Origin: an uncultured Dyadobacter sp.
GTDB lineage: Bacteria; Bacteroidota; Bacteroidia; Cytophagales; Spirosomataceae
Direction: 5' to 3'
Length of the DNA stretch: 64,000 nucleotides
Assembly: GCF_946482605.1 (NCBI RefSeq)
Contig: NZ_CAMLSE010000037.1
Location: forward strand, 13,017 to 77,016
A program made the position numbers and the translations under genes. Shown here piece by piece: positions 1 through 8,398 of the stretch. The notes under the pieces were generated by a model that made no database searches, had not been told where the DNA came from, and saw nothing but the letters and a program-made list of their open reading frames with translations. Each line of letters starts with the position of its first letter. Position 1 is the stretch's first letter.

Positions 1-354
1 GGAGGTTACGGCCCGTCGTACCTTGCTACTTCCGAAAGCGATAAAAATGGTGGCTCGGTGACCTTTACACCTGAAATTGCTGCTGCTGGCGCTTACAATG
101 TGTACGTGTACTTCCCGAAAGTGGCCAAACCGGCTTCGGAAATAAAGCTTTCTGTCAAATCGGGTAATGAAACCAAGAATATTTCAGTGCTGGAAAAAGA
201 CATTGTCGTAGAAGGCCAGACGTCAGGTGAATGGTATAACGTGGGTAAATTCAATTTACCGAAGGGCCAGGCATCCTCCGTAAACATTTCGTCGGAAGGA
301 GCCTCAGGCGCTGTGGCGGCCGACGCCGTCCTGTTTGTCCCTGATTCAAAATAG
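1..354 (+). CDS. C-terminal end of a golvesin/xanthan-lyase-like domain protein (cut by window edge)
   Basis: The frame is open from base 1 to a TAG at 352-354, so this is the last 117 codons of a longer gene. The visible part has the beta-rich pattern of the golvesin C-terminal-like domain (A-G-x-Y-x-V-Y-V-Y-F-P, then W-Y-x-V-G-K-F, then A-A-D-A-V at the end). In Bacteroidetes this domain usually forms the C-terminal module of secreted FAD-dependent oxidoreductases, some named xanthan lyase. The next gene is an FAD oxidoreductase without such a tail, so this may be a paralogous oxidoreductase; that part is inference because its catalytic region lies outside the window. Confidence 0.75.
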   Translation, partial: GGYGPSYLATSESDKNGGSVTFTPEIAAAGAYNVYVYFPKVAKPASEIKLSVKSGNETKNISVLEKDIVVEGQTSGEWYNVGKFNLPKGQASSVNISSEGASGAVAADAVLFVPDSK

Positions 355-396
355 TTTGGCTGTCGGAGTTCGAATCAAAATAGTGATGTAATCGGC

Positions 397-422
397 CGTC
401 GGCGGTCAATCGTCGGCGGTCA
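397..422. repeat. 12-bp direct repeat CGTCGGCGGTCA, two copies
   Basis: CGTCGGCGGTCA occurs at 397-408 and again at 411-422, a 14-bp period, in the gap before the FAD oxidoreductase. A shorter repeat (TCAAAATAGT) also recurs at 346-355 and 375-384. This looks like slippage-derived spacer DNA; no role is evident. Confidence 0.6.
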
Positions 423-455
423 TTACACAGTCTTAAATCCTAACTCAAACATTTA

Positions 456-2099
456 ATGAAAAAATTACTCTTACTGATTGCATTCTTCATTTCACAGGCC
501 ACGTCGCCGGCTGCATTTGCCCAGTCGTATGAAGCAGACGTGATTGTTTACGGCGGCACCTGTGCGGCGGTTACGGCCGCGGTACAGGTCGTCAAATCCG
601 GCAAAACGGTGCTGGTAGTCTCGCCGGACAAGCATTTGGGCGGGCTATCATCCGGCGGGCTGGGTTTTACCGATACGGGCAACAAATCGGTGATCGGTGG
701 CCTGGCGCGTGAATTTTACCACCGTGTTTTCCTGCATTACGATTCGGCCAAAGGCTGGCAATGGCAGAAAAAGGAAGAATATGGTAACAAAGGCCAGGGG
801 ACAGTGGCCATGGACGGCGCCGAGCGCACGATGTGGATATTCGAGCCGCACGTGGCAGAGCAGGTTTTTGAGGATTTTGTGAAAGAAAACAATATCAAAA
901 TCTACCGCGACGAATGGCTCGACCGGGGCAAAAGCGGCGTGCAGAAAAGCAATGGCCGCATTGCCGCTTTCAAAACTTTGAGCGGTAAAACCTTCAAAGG
1001 TAAAATGTTCATCGACGCCACCTACGAAGGCGACCTGATGGCTGCTGCCGGAGTTAAATACCACGTAGGCCGGGAGGCAAACAGCGTTTATAATGAAGAA
1101 TGGAATGGCGTTCAGGCTGGCGTTTTTCAGCACAGGCATTATTTTGCCAAAAACATCAGCCCCTACAAAGTGGAAGGCGATCCGAAGAGCGGATTGCTGC
1201 CCTATGTAACAGCTGAAAAGATCGCTAAAAATGGATCGGGGGACAACAAAATCCAGGCTTACTGCTTCCGCATGTGCCTTTCGTCACACCCGGAAAACCG
1301 CATTCCGTTCGCGAAACCCGCAGGTTACGATCCTGCCAAATACGAACTTCTCGCCCGTGTGTACAAAGCCGGCTGGACCGAAACGTTCGACAAATACGAC
1401 CCGATTCCCAACCGCAAGACGGATACCAACAACCACGGCCCATTCAGCACGGATTTCATCGGCCAGAACTACGATTATCCCGATGCTTCCTACAAGCGCC
1501 GTAAAGAGATCATCAAGGAACATGAACTGTATCAGAAAGGCCTGATGTACTTCCTTGCCAACGACCCTGCGGTCCCGGCCGACGTACGTGCAAAGGTGAA
1601 CGAATGGGGCTTGCCGAAGGATGAATTCAAGGACAATGGCGGCTGGCCGCACCAGATCTACGTCCGTGAAGCCCGCCGGATGCTGGGCCTGAGCGTCATG
1701 ACCGAAAACGAAACATTAGGCAAAAAAGCCGTGCAGCAATCGGTAGGAATGGGCTCGTACTCGCTCGACGCGCACAATGCGCAGCGCTATGTGAAAGAGG
1801 ACGGTTTTGTACAAAACGAAGGCGACATCGGCGTACACCCGAAAACCCCTTACGGCATCTCGTACGGTTCCATTGTTCCTAAAAAGGCTGAATGCCAGAA
1901 CCTGCTGGTGCCGGTAGCCATATCGGCGTCGCACATTGCCTATGGGTCGATCCGCATGGAGCCCGTGTTTATGATCCTCGGCCAAAGTGCTGCCACGGCA
2001 GCTGTGCAGGCGATCGACAGCAAGGTGGCGGTGCAGGATGTGGATTATGGCAAACTGAAAGAGCAACTGCTGAAAGACAAGCAGAAGCTGGAACTCTGA
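456..2099 (+). CDS. FAD-dependent oxidoreductase, secreted
   Basis: 547 aa. A signal peptide (M-K-K-L-L-L-L-I-A-F-F-I, A-F-A-Q cleavage region, about residues 1-23) is followed at once by a Rossmann FAD-binding start (V-I-V-Y-G-G-T-C-A-A, about 29-38) and the L-G-G-L-S-S-G-G-L-G motif typical of the FAD_oxidored (PF12831-like) family. The family oxidises or isomerises unknown, often carbohydrate-linked, substrates. The start ATG at 456 gives the signal peptide directly. It follows the golvesin-domain gene by about 100 bp on the same strand, and an MFS transporter and a GMC dehydrogenase lie downstream, so a periplasmic sugar or sugar-acid oxidation role is plausible but unproven. Confidence 0.82.
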   Translation: MKKLLLLIAFFISQATSPAAFAQSYEADVIVYGGTCAAVTAAVQVVKSGKTVLVVSPDKHLGGLSSGGLGFTDTGNKSVIGGLAREFYHRVFLHYDSAKGWQWQKKEEYGNKGQGTVAMDGAERTMWIFEPHVAEQVFEDFVKENNIKIYRDEWLDRGKSGVQKSNGRIAAFKTLSGKTFKGKMFIDATYEGDLMAAAGVKYHVGREANSVYNEEWNGVQAGVFQHRHYFAKNISPYKVEGDPKSGLLPYVTAEKIAKNGSGDNKIQAYCFRMCLSSHPENRIPFAKPAGYDPAKYELLARVYKAGWTETFDKYDPIPNRKTDTNNHGPFSTDFIGQNYDYPDASYKRRKEIIKEHELYQKGLMYFLANDPAVPADVRAKVNEWGLPKDEFKDNGGWPHQIYVREARRMLGLSVMTENETLGKKAVQQSVGMGSYSLDAHNAQRYVKEDGFVQNEGDIGVHPKTPYGISYGSIVPKKAECQNLLVPVAISASHIAYGSIRMEPVFMILGQSAATAAVQAIDSKVAVQDVDYGKLKEQLLKDKQKLEL

Positions 2100-2107
2100 G
2101 GCGGGCA

Positions 2108-2138
2108 ACCGGTCACTCAGTCGATCTACCGGTCACTC
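2108..2138. repeat. 11-bp direct repeat ACCGGTCACTC
   Basis: ACCGGTCACTC is present at 2108-2118 and 2128-2138 (20-bp period), just after the oxidoreductase stop codon. It could be a small operator pair or slippage debris; the sequence alone does not decide. Confidence 0.5.
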
Positions 2139-2206
2139 GGTAATATGCCCGGCTGGAAAAATGGTAGTTTAATTTCGTGCTTATTAATCAAAAAAAATAG
2201 GCAACC

Positions 2207-2695
2207 ATGAAAACTCCATCCATGAAAAATCTGGCAAATTACCTGATGCTGTTTGTGTTTGCGGCAGCGATGCTGGCGTGTAGCAAAGATTCCGACGACC
2301 CGACTCCCGAAACGCCCTCCGGCAATGCCGTGGAAGGCACCTGGAAAATCAAGGCGATGAACATCGATCCGGCCCAGAATGGCATTACGGACGTACTCGC
2401 ATACTTCGAGGCGCTTACCGGGAAGAAATGTTTGTCCGAAACTGAGCTTACTTTCAAAAGCAACGGCACAGTGGGGGCCAAAGTACCCACCGGCTGTGAC
2501 GACATTCTGGACCAGGCCGATGTTGTGGACGACACGTCGAAATGGACGGTTAAAGACAAGAAAATAGTCCTCACCGAAGGCTCCGACGTAACGGAGTTCG
2601 ACCTGGAAACCGGTGCGAACGAAATGAAATGGTCGAGCACGGAGGAAGAAGACGGCGTCAAATACAAGATCACCATCGTATTCAAGAAGAGTTAG
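2207..2695 (+). CDS. lipocalin-like lipoprotein
   Basis: 162 aa. The N-terminus is a lipoprotein signal with lipobox M-L-A-C (Cys near residue 25) followed by an acidic, Pro-rich linker (S-K-D-S-D-D-P-T-P). The rest fits the Bacteroidetes lipocalin-like beta-barrel family: G-T-W-K-I near residue 47, a middle C-L-S-E-T-E-L-T-F strand and repeated W-T/W-S strands at the end. Such proteins sit on the membrane and bind unknown small ligands. A second in-frame ATG five codons later would also serve. TAATTTCG at 2170-2177 resembles a -7 box, but no clear -33 partner is seen. It has its own terminator downstream, so it is probably monocistronic. Confidence 0.75.
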   Translation: MKTPSMKNLANYLMLFVFAAAMLACSKDSDDPTPETPSGNAVEGTWKIKAMNIDPAQNGITDVLAYFEALTGKKCLSETELTFKSNGTVGAKVPTGCDDILDQADVVDDTSKWTVKDKKIVLTEGSDVTEFDLETGANEMKWSSTEEEDGVKYKITIVFKKS

Positions 2696-2767
2696 ACAAT
2701 GAAAGCCAGAGAAAGTCAGCATCAGTCAAACAAAACTTTCTCTTTAAATTTTATTAATTTACCAACG

Positions 2768-2793
2768 AATAGCCGGGCTTATGTCCGGCTATT
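2768..2793 (+). terminator. hairpin terminator after lipocalin gene
   Basis: AATAGCCGG (2768-2776) pairs with CCGGCTATT (2785-2793) around an 8-nt loop. The T-tract is weak. It lies between the lipoprotein gene and the MFS gene, whose ATG at 2818 is 25 bp further on. Confidence 0.6.
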
Positions 2794-2817
2794 TGCATAA
2801 TATTGCACGTTATTCCG

Positions 2818-4080
2818 ATGAAACCCATACAAAACGAAATGTCATCCGTCACAGCAACGCGCTCAGACGCTTCCTACCTTTTCAGTGCTCCCGTAATTGT
2901 CGCTGCCCTTGGTTACTTTGTAGATATTTATGATTTGCTCCTTTTTGGGATCGTCCGCTTGCCTAGTCTGGCTGCATTGGGCCTTTCCGAGGCAGATATT
3001 TCCGTCACTGGTGCCAGCATTCTCAACTGGCAAATGACAGGATTGCTCCTTGGAGGTATCCTCTGGGGTGTGCTGGGGGACAAAAAGGGCCGTCTTTCCG
3101 TGCTTTTCGGCTCCATTATCACGTATTCCCTAGCCAACATCGCCTGCGGTTTTGTGCAGGATGTGACGGTTTATAAATTGCTCCGTTTCATCGCCGGAAT
3201 CGGTCTGGCGGGTGAGCTGGGTGCGGGTATCACACTCGTATCCGAAATTCTTCCCAAGCATCTGCGGGCGATCGGGACTTCGCTGGTGGCGGGGATTGGT
3301 TTGCTGGGAGCGGTAGTTGCCTATTTTACGGTCGAGTATTTCGACTGGCGCTATGCCTATTTCATCGGCGGCGGCCTGGGTATTTCGCTGCTTTTGCTAC
3401 GTATCGGCGTATTCGAATCAGGGATTTTTAAAGATATCAAAGACCAGAAACACGTCGAGAAAGGCAACTTTTTCGCATTATTCAATAACAAGGACAGGCT
3501 TAGCAGGTACCTTAAATGCATTGGGATCGGCCTCCCGACCTGGTTCGTGATCGGCATTCTTGCCACTTTCAGCAACGAATTCGGCAAGGCATTGGGCATC
3601 GACGAGCCAATCAAGCCAGGGCTATCGATTATGTGGTGCTACGTCGGCCTTTCGATGGGTGACCTGGCCAGCGGGTTCATCAGCCACTGGCTCGAATCGC
3701 GTAAGAAAGCGGTTTTTTACCTGATGATCTTTACTTTGATATGCAGCCTCATTTACCTGTTCGCGGGCATTAAAACGGCTACAATGCTTTACACGGTGGC
3801 CGCATTGCTGGGCTTCGGGATCGGTTACTGGGCCATGTTCGTGACCATTGGCGCGGAGCAGTTCGGTACCAACCTGCGTGCGACAGCCGCAACCACCGTT
3901 CCCAACATGGTGCGCGGGACGGTAGTGGGAATGACTACATTATTTGCTATTTTTAAAGGTTCTTTCAGCGTCATTATGGCTGGGGCGCTGGTAGGGGTGA
4001 TCTGTTTTGCCATCGGCATTTTCTGCATTCTCACCATTCCCGAAACACATGGGCGGGATCTGGACTTTTTGGAAGAATAG
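2818..4080 (+). CDS. MFS transporter
   Basis: 420 aa with about 12 hydrophobic segments. The MFS loop 2-3 signature G-V-L-G-D-K-K-G-R is at residues 84-92, right after a glycine-rich helix (L-L-L-G-G-I-L-W-G). The first membrane segment, with G-Y-F-V-D-I-Y-D, resembles sugar, organic-acid and metabolite:H+ symporters; the substrate cannot be read from sequence. ATG 2818 was chosen over an upstream TTG at 2803; ATG 2839 is another option. It stands directly before the gluconate-dehydrogenase-like pair, so it may import the acid that this enzyme makes or its degradation product (inference). Confidence 0.85.
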   Translation: MKPIQNEMSSVTATRSDASYLFSAPVIVAALGYFVDIYDLLLFGIVRLPSLAALGLSEADISVTGASILNWQMTGLLLGGILWGVLGDKKGRLSVLFGSIITYSLANIACGFVQDVTVYKLLRFIAGIGLAGELGAGITLVSEILPKHLRAIGTSLVAGIGLLGAVVAYFTVEYFDWRYAYFIGGGLGISLLLLRIGVFESGIFKDIKDQKHVEKGNFFALFNNKDRLSRYLKCIGIGLPTWFVIGILATFSNEFGKALGIDEPIKPGLSIMWCYVGLSMGDLASGFISHWLESRKKAVFYLMIFTLICSLIYLFAGIKTATMLYTVAALLGFGIGYWAMFVTIGAEQFGTNLRATAATTVPNMVRGTVVGMTTLFAIFKGSFSVIMAGALVGVICFAIGIFCILTIPETHGRDLDFLEE

Positions 4081-4111
4081 TCAGGTTATGAACGGTACAT
4101 TCCAAATAAAA

Positions 4112-4136
4112 TACGTTTAACTAATACGTTAACTAA
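4112..4136. repeat. tandem near-repeat TACGTT(T)AACTAA
   Basis: TACGTTTAACTAA (4112-4124) is followed immediately by TACGTTAACTAA (4125-4136), each containing a GTTAAC or near-GTTAAC palindrome, 14 bp before the next start codon. It could be a regulator-binding pair in the leader. Confidence 0.45.
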
Positions 4137-4149
4137 AATATAAACGAAG

Positions 4150-4671
4150 ATGGAAAGACGCGTAGCGCTTAAAAGTATGGCTGCGGCCATGGGCGCCATG
4201 GCGGGTTTGCCTGCGTGGGCATCCGGTTGGAGCAAGAGTGTGGTGGCAAAGGGCGGGTTGCTTTCGGCAGACCAATCCAAAAACCTGACAATGATCGTCG
4301 AAACCATTATCCCTAAAACCGACACCCCGGGAGCGGGAGAGCTGGGAGTAGGTGATTTTGTACAAAAAATGGTCAATGACTGTTACGATGCCAAAGCGCA
4401 GGCCAGCCTCGCGAGCGGCGTGTCGAATATCGATGAGCAGAGCGTTCAGCGCTTCGGAAAGTCGTTCACCGATGCCAGCAAAGAGCAGCGGCTGCAAATT
4501 CTTTCGGAGATCGAAAAGGGCAGCGACGCAGCACAGAAAGGCTTTTTCAGCATGGTCAAAAACCTCACGATCCAGGGCTACATGAGTTCCGAATACGTGA
4601 TGACCAACATTACCCATTACGAAATGATCCCCGCCCGCTACCATGGGTGTGTACCTGTTAAAAAGGGATAA
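4150..4671 (+). CDS. gluconate 2-dehydrogenase subunit 3-like protein
   Basis: 173 aa. It begins M-E-R-R followed by an Ala/Met-rich hydrophobic stretch ending near A-W-A-S, a Tat-like signal. The body has the family's P-K-T-D-T-P-G-A-G motif near residue 57 and a C-terminal Y-M-S-S-E-Y-V-M-T-N...Y...I-P-x-R-Y-x-G. In characterised membrane dehydrogenases (gluconate 2-dehydrogenase, FAD-glucose dehydrogenase, sorbitol dehydrogenase) this small subunit carries the flavoprotein through the Tat system in hitch-hiker fashion. The flavoprotein partner is the next gene (4775-6487), which has no signal of its own, matching that arrangement. No cytochrome c subunit is nearby. Confidence 0.85.
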   Translation: MERRVALKSMAAAMGAMAGLPAWASGWSKSVVAKGGLLSADQSKNLTMIVETIIPKTDTPGAGELGVGDFVQKMVNDCYDAKAQASLASGVSNIDEQSVQRFGKSFTDASKEQRLQILSEIEKGSDAAQKGFFSMVKNLTIQGYMSSEYVMTNITHYEMIPARYHGCVPVKKG

Positions 4672-4672
4672 T

Positions 4673-4755
4673 GGAGGAAAGGGAGGGAGGAGGAAAGGGA
4701 AGAGGGACTAATTAAAAATCCTTCCTCCCTTTCCTCCATCCTCCCTCTCCTCCCT
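4673..4755. repeat. polypurine/polypyrimidine inverted repeat between the dehydrogenase subunit genes
   Basis: 4673-4707 is 35 consecutive purines (runs of GGAGG, GGGAGGG, AGGAAAGGG). After an A/T spacer, 4719-4755 is pyrimidine apart from one A at 4738. The arms are loosely complementary and could fold into a G/A:C/T hairpin or a triplex-prone structure in the intercistronic gap. The 15-mer TTTCCTCCATCCTCC at 4730-4744 recurs at 22340-22354. Confidence 0.65.
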
Positions 4756-4774
4756 ATTTCCATTAGACCGAACT

Positions 4775-6487
4775 ATGGCAAACATAAATATTGACAGTAA
4801 AAAAGCCCGCACTTACGATGCCATTGTGATTGGCTCGGGGATCAGCGGTGGCTGGTCGGCGAAGGAGCTGACCGAAAAAGGACTGAAAACCCTCGTACTG
4901 GAACGTGGCCGCGATGTGCAGCATATCAAGGATTATCCTACCACGAATATGATGCCGTGGGAGTTTGAGCACCGAGAGCGCCTGACGAAGGAAATCGCCG
5001 ATGCAAACCCCATTGCGGCACGTTGCTACAACTTCAAGGAATCGTCGATGCACTTTTTCGCGAAAGATAATGAGCATCCCTACATTCAGGAAAAGCCATT
5101 TGACTGGCTGAGAGGCTACCAGGTAGGCGGTAAGTCATTGCTTTGGGCGCGGCAGACGCAGCGTTGGAGCAAATACGATTTCGAAGGGCCCGCACGCGAC
5201 AAGTTTGCGGTGGAATGGCCGATCGGCTATGACGACATTGCGCCCTGGTATAGCCACGTGGAGAAATTTGCGGGTATTACCGGCAACAAGGATGGCATCG
5301 ATACCTTGCCCGACGGCGAATTTCTCGTTCCGCATGACCTGAACTGCGTCGAAAAGTATTTCAAGGAGCAGGTAGGCAAGCAATACAAAGACCGGCACAT
5401 CATCATCGGCCGTGCGGCGCATATCACCGACCCGCAGCAGATCCACCTCGACCAGGGACGTGCCAAATGCCAGCATCGTGTGATGTGCGAGCGTGGGTGC
5501 CCGTTCGGCGGGTATTTCAGCAGCAACGCTTCCACCATTCCGTGGGCGATGAAAACGGGTAACATGACGCTCCGCCCGCATTCGGTCGTGCATTCGATCA
5601 TTTACGACGACAAGAAGCAGAAAGCTTCGGGCGTGCGCGTGATCGATGCGAACACCAAGGAAATGATCGAATTCTATGCCGACATTATATTCCTGAATGC
5701 GGCCGCATTGAATTCCAACCTCGTACTGCTGAACTCCACATCGAGCCGCTTCCCGAACGGGCTCGGCAATGATAGCGGCCTGCTCGGCAAGTACGTCGCA
5801 TTCCACAACTACCGCGCAACTGTTTCCGGCGAATATGAGGGTTTCCTCGATTCGACGACAGACGGCAAGCGTCCCAACAGCGGCTATATCCCGCGTTTCC
5901 GCAATGTGTACAAGCAGGAAACCGACTTTTTGCGCGGGTATGCGGCCGGTTTCGGTGCCAACCGCAATACGTACAACGACCGCAGCGGGTTGGGCGAATC
6001 GCTGAAAGCCGGTTTGCAGGAAACCAAGTATGGTAACTGGAGCGTGGGCTCGCACATGATGGGCGAAACGATCCCGAAAGAAAGCAACTACGTGGCCCTC
6101 GACAAAACCAGCAAGGATCCGTTCGGTATGCCGACAATGCGGATCAATGTCGGTTACGACGACAACGACGAGAAGATGATCAAGGATTATATGGAGCAGG
6201 TAAGCGAAATGTTTACCAAAGCGGGCTTCACTAACGTGCGGACCAACGATAATCACCGTAACCCCGGTAACGACATCCACGAAATGGGCGGTGTGCGTAT
6301 GGGCAAAGATCCTAAAACGTCCCTGCTCAACAAATGGAACCAGCTGCACCATTGCAAGAACGTTTTTGTGACTGACGGCGCCTGCATGACTTCTACTTCC
6401 ACACAGAACCCGTCGCTGACGTATATGGCACTCTCCGCACGCGCGGTGGATTACGCTGTGAAGCAAAGCAAAGCGAAGAATTTGTAA
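4775..6487 (+). CDS. GMC-type membrane dehydrogenase flavoprotein subunit with FeS motif
   Basis: 570 aa. The FAD-binding Rossmann start A-I-V-I-G-S-G-I-S-G-G is at about residues 16-26, with an E-R-G that contacts the ribose near 43-45. The C-terminal GMC part holds D-I-H-E-M-G-G-V-R-M-G and the closing T-S-T-S-T-Q-N-P-S-L-T. Cys232, Cys238 and Cys242 form C-X5-C-X3-C, the spacing of the [3Fe-4S] ligands known from bacterial FAD-glucose dehydrogenase alpha subunits. It therefore probably oxidises a sugar, sugar acid or polyol at the periplasmic face and passes electrons through the cluster. Lack of a signal peptide fits co-export with the preceding Tat-tagged subunit. The exact substrate is unknown. 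Confidence 0.87.
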   Translation: MANINIDSKKARTYDAIVIGSGISGGWSAKELTEKGLKTLVLERGRDVQHIKDYPTTNMMPWEFEHRERLTKEIADANPIAARCYNFKESSMHFFAKDNEHPYIQEKPFDWLRGYQVGGKSLLWARQTQRWSKYDFEGPARDKFAVEWPIGYDDIAPWYSHVEKFAGITGNKDGIDTLPDGEFLVPHDLNCVEKYFKEQVGKQYKDRHIIIGRAAHITDPQQIHLDQGRAKCQHRVMCERGCPFGGYFSSNASTIPWAMKTGNMTLRPHSVVHSIIYDDKKQKASGVRVIDANTKEMIEFYADIIFLNAAALNSNLVLLNSTSSRFPNGLGNDSGLLGKYVAFHNYRATVSGEYEGFLDSTTDGKRPNSGYIPRFRNVYKQETDFLRGYAAGFGANRNTYNDRSGLGESLKAGLQETKYGNWSVGSHMMGETIPKESNYVALDKTSKDPFGMPTMRINVGYDDNDEKMIKDYMEQVSEMFTKAGFTNVRTNDNHRNPGNDIHEMGGVRMGKDPKTSLLNKWNQLHHCKNVFVTDGACMTSTSTQNPSLTYMALSARAVDYAVKQSKAKNL

Positions 6488-6514
6488 CCATTTATTGCCT
6501 TTTTGAGTGAATAG

Positions 6515-6542
6515 CCGCTATCCGACCGGGTAGCGGTTTTTT
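6515..6542 (+). terminator. Rho-independent terminator after GMC dehydrogenase
   Basis: CCGCTATCC (6515-6523) pairs with GGGTAGCGG (6528-6536), followed by TTTTTT (6537-6542). It closes the dehydrogenase transcript. Confidence 0.85.
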
Positions 6543-6661
6543 CGTGCCCTGTGAAGCTGGATTGAGATATAATTAAAAAAAGTTTTAATTTTTTTAATTT
6601 GAGGATAAGGGATTTTAAGTGCAAGAAAGTCTTCTAATTATTACATACGAACAGATATTCA

Positions 6662-7327
6662 ATGCACGATCCTTTGCTCAACCCGGAAACGAAGCGCCCT
6701 GGGCCATTTGTGTCCCCCGCACACGAAGGCAGGGCCCCCGTAAGTGAAATTGATTCTGCTACATTCCTGAAAGCGACATTCGAGCAAAACCCGGGTAAGG
6801 GTCTGGAATTGCTTTTCAAGAGGTATTACAACCCGCTTTGCAGTCATGCGGTAAGGTTCGTGTATTCCAAACAGATCGCGGAAGACCTGGTCAGCGAGGT
6901 GTTTTTTCAGTTTTATCGCACGAGGGCTTACGAGAACATTACCTCTTCCTATACCAGCTATCTTTTTCGCTCCGTTCGGAATGAATGCTATACGTATATG
7001 CGTAGAGAGTTCGGGAAAATGGATTCGCTTGAAGTAACCGAGGAGCAAACGATTTCTACCTACCATCAGCAGCCGGATGCCGAGATCCATTACAATAATC
7101 TGTTCCTGAAAGTCAATGAAGTGATCGGCAGGTTGCCTACGCAATGTCAGAAGGTGTTCCTGCTGAGCCGGTTTGAAAATAAGAAATACCACGAGATCGC
7201 GGATGAACTGCATATCTCGCCTAAAACTGTCGAAGTACATATCTCGAAGGCATTGAAACACCTTCGCTCTGCCCTCCACGGGGAATGGATGATCTCTCTT
7301 TGTCTTACCATTTTGAGCACGATATAA
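6662..7327 (+). CDS. ECF RNA polymerase sigma-70 factor (Bacteroidetes type)
   Basis: 221 aa. Sigma region 2 lies about residues 45-110 (L-E-L-L-F-K-R-Y-Y-N-P-L-C, A-E-D-L-V-S-E-V-F-F-Q-F, Y-L-F-R-S-V-R-N-E-C) and region 4 about 150-205 (L-P-T-Q-C-Q-K-V-F-L-L-S-R-F and the helix-turn-helix I-A-D-E-L-H-I-S-P-K-T-V-E). The N-terminal 35 residues are a family-atypical Pro-rich extension, so an internal start is possible, but no strong alternative ATG is visible. A FecR anti-sigma gene, an STN-domain SusC and a SusD follow on the same strand, the standard cell-surface signalling arrangement in which the receptor's ligand releases this sigma to transcribe the uptake genes. Confidence 0.9.
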   Translation: MHDPLLNPETKRPGPFVSPAHEGRAPVSEIDSATFLKATFEQNPGKGLELLFKRYYNPLCSHAVRFVYSKQIAEDLVSEVFFQFYRTRAYENITSSYTSYLFRSVRNECYTYMRREFGKMDSLEVTEEQTISTYHQQPDAEIHYNNLFLKVNEVIGRLPTQCQKVFLLSRFENKKYHEIADELHISPKTVEVHISKALKHLRSALHGEWMISLCLTILSTI

Positions 7328-7370
7328 GCCCGCAACGGGCAGGTCAGTCAACGTTGTAAACCGAACGAAC

Positions 7371-8378
7371 ATGGAAAAAATTATATCTAAATATACGCTC
7401 TTCGAGTATCTGGGCGGGCGTGCCAATCCGCTGGAGAGGCAACTGGTGGAGGATTGGATCGCCCAGCAGCAGAATGCAGAAACTTTTCATCAATGGCTCC
7501 TGGAATACGAAACCAAATGTCCGCAGTTTATGCCCGATCAGGACGCAGCGCTGGAAGGACTGCTCCGACGGCTGGATTCGGGAATCCAGGCTACCGGGGA
7601 GGAAGTAAAGGAAGAGGAGAGTCCTGCACCTTCGTGGCTGAGCAGCAGAAGTAACCGTTTCTGGCTTGCAGCAGCTTCTGTAACCTTGCTGGTGAGCTGC
7701 GGCTGGTGGTTTCGCGAGCCGCTGTTGTACAAATCCTACCAGACTGCCTATGGCCAGAGTACCGATGTGTACCTCGAAGACGGGAGCCGCGTAGCATTGA
7801 ACTCTAATTCCAGGTTGAAAGTCCCCAGATTGGGCTTTTTTGGGAGCGTACGTGAAGTTGTCCTCGAAGGAGAAGCGGAATTTTCTGTCAGTCATACCAT
7901 TGATCACAAGCGATTTGTCGTCAAAACCTCGGATCAGTTCCAGGTGGAAGTGCTTGGGACGACATTTTCGGTCTTTGCACGCCCCCGGGGCACCAAGGTA
8001 GCATTGAAATCCGGAAGTGTCAGGATAGATTATTCGCAGAACAACCGACGCAGGGAGGTCATGATGGAGCCGGGCGATCTGGCATTCCTCGACCAGGAAG
8101 GCGCAGTGCAATTGGAGAGAGAACAGGACATGAGAACATTCGCTGCCTGGAAAGAGCAACGGTATATGTTCAACGGGACGCCGGTACGGGAGATCCTGGC
8201 GATGATCGAGGAGAATTTCGGACAGAAAGTAACGCTTTCCGACTCGAACCTCGCCCAGCGTTCGATCACCGGAAACTTCAAGACCAAGAACGCGGAGGAG
8301 CTGCTGAAAACGATCTCGGAAGTGCTTGATGTGCGGATCGAGCAGCATGGCTCCAACATCCTTTTAACGAACAATTAA
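7371..8378 (+). CDS. FecR-family anti-sigma factor
   Basis: 335 aa. A cytoplasmic N-terminal domain (about residues 1-90, with W-L-L-E-Y-E) meets one membrane helix (about 96-114, F-W-L-A-A-A-S-V-T-L-L-V). A periplasmic FecR domain follows (about 120-215, including Y-G-Q-S-T-D-V-Y-L-E-D-G-S and V-L-G-T-T-F-S-V), then a C-terminal DUF4974-like domain (about 255-330, F-N-G-T-P-V-R-E-I-L). It would hold the upstream sigma inactive and read the STN domain of the next gene's product across the periplasm. It lies 43 bp after the sigma gene and 20 bp before the receptor gene, so the genes are probably co-transcribed. Confidence 0.9.
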   Translation: MEKIISKYTLFEYLGGRANPLERQLVEDWIAQQQNAETFHQWLLEYETKCPQFMPDQDAALEGLLRRLDSGIQATGEEVKEEESPAPSWLSSRSNRFWLAAASVTLLVSCGWWFREPLLYKSYQTAYGQSTDVYLEDGSRVALNSNSRLKVPRLGFFGSVREVVLEGEAEFSVSHTIDHKRFVVKTSDQFQVEVLGTTFSVFARPRGTKVALKSGSVRIDYSQNNRRREVMMEPGDLAFLDQEGAVQLEREQDMRTFAAWKEQRYMFNGTPVREILAMIEENFGQKVTLSDSNLAQRSITGNFKTKNAEELLKTISEVLDVRIEQHGSNILLTNN

Positions 8379-8398
8379 TTATTCCAAACCACTTGTTT

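Noticed and set aside
5135..6466. 443-codon open frame antisense to the GMC dehydrogenase
   Set aside because: Shadow frame caused by codon bias of the real gene; no domain, His/Arg-rich composition and no start context.
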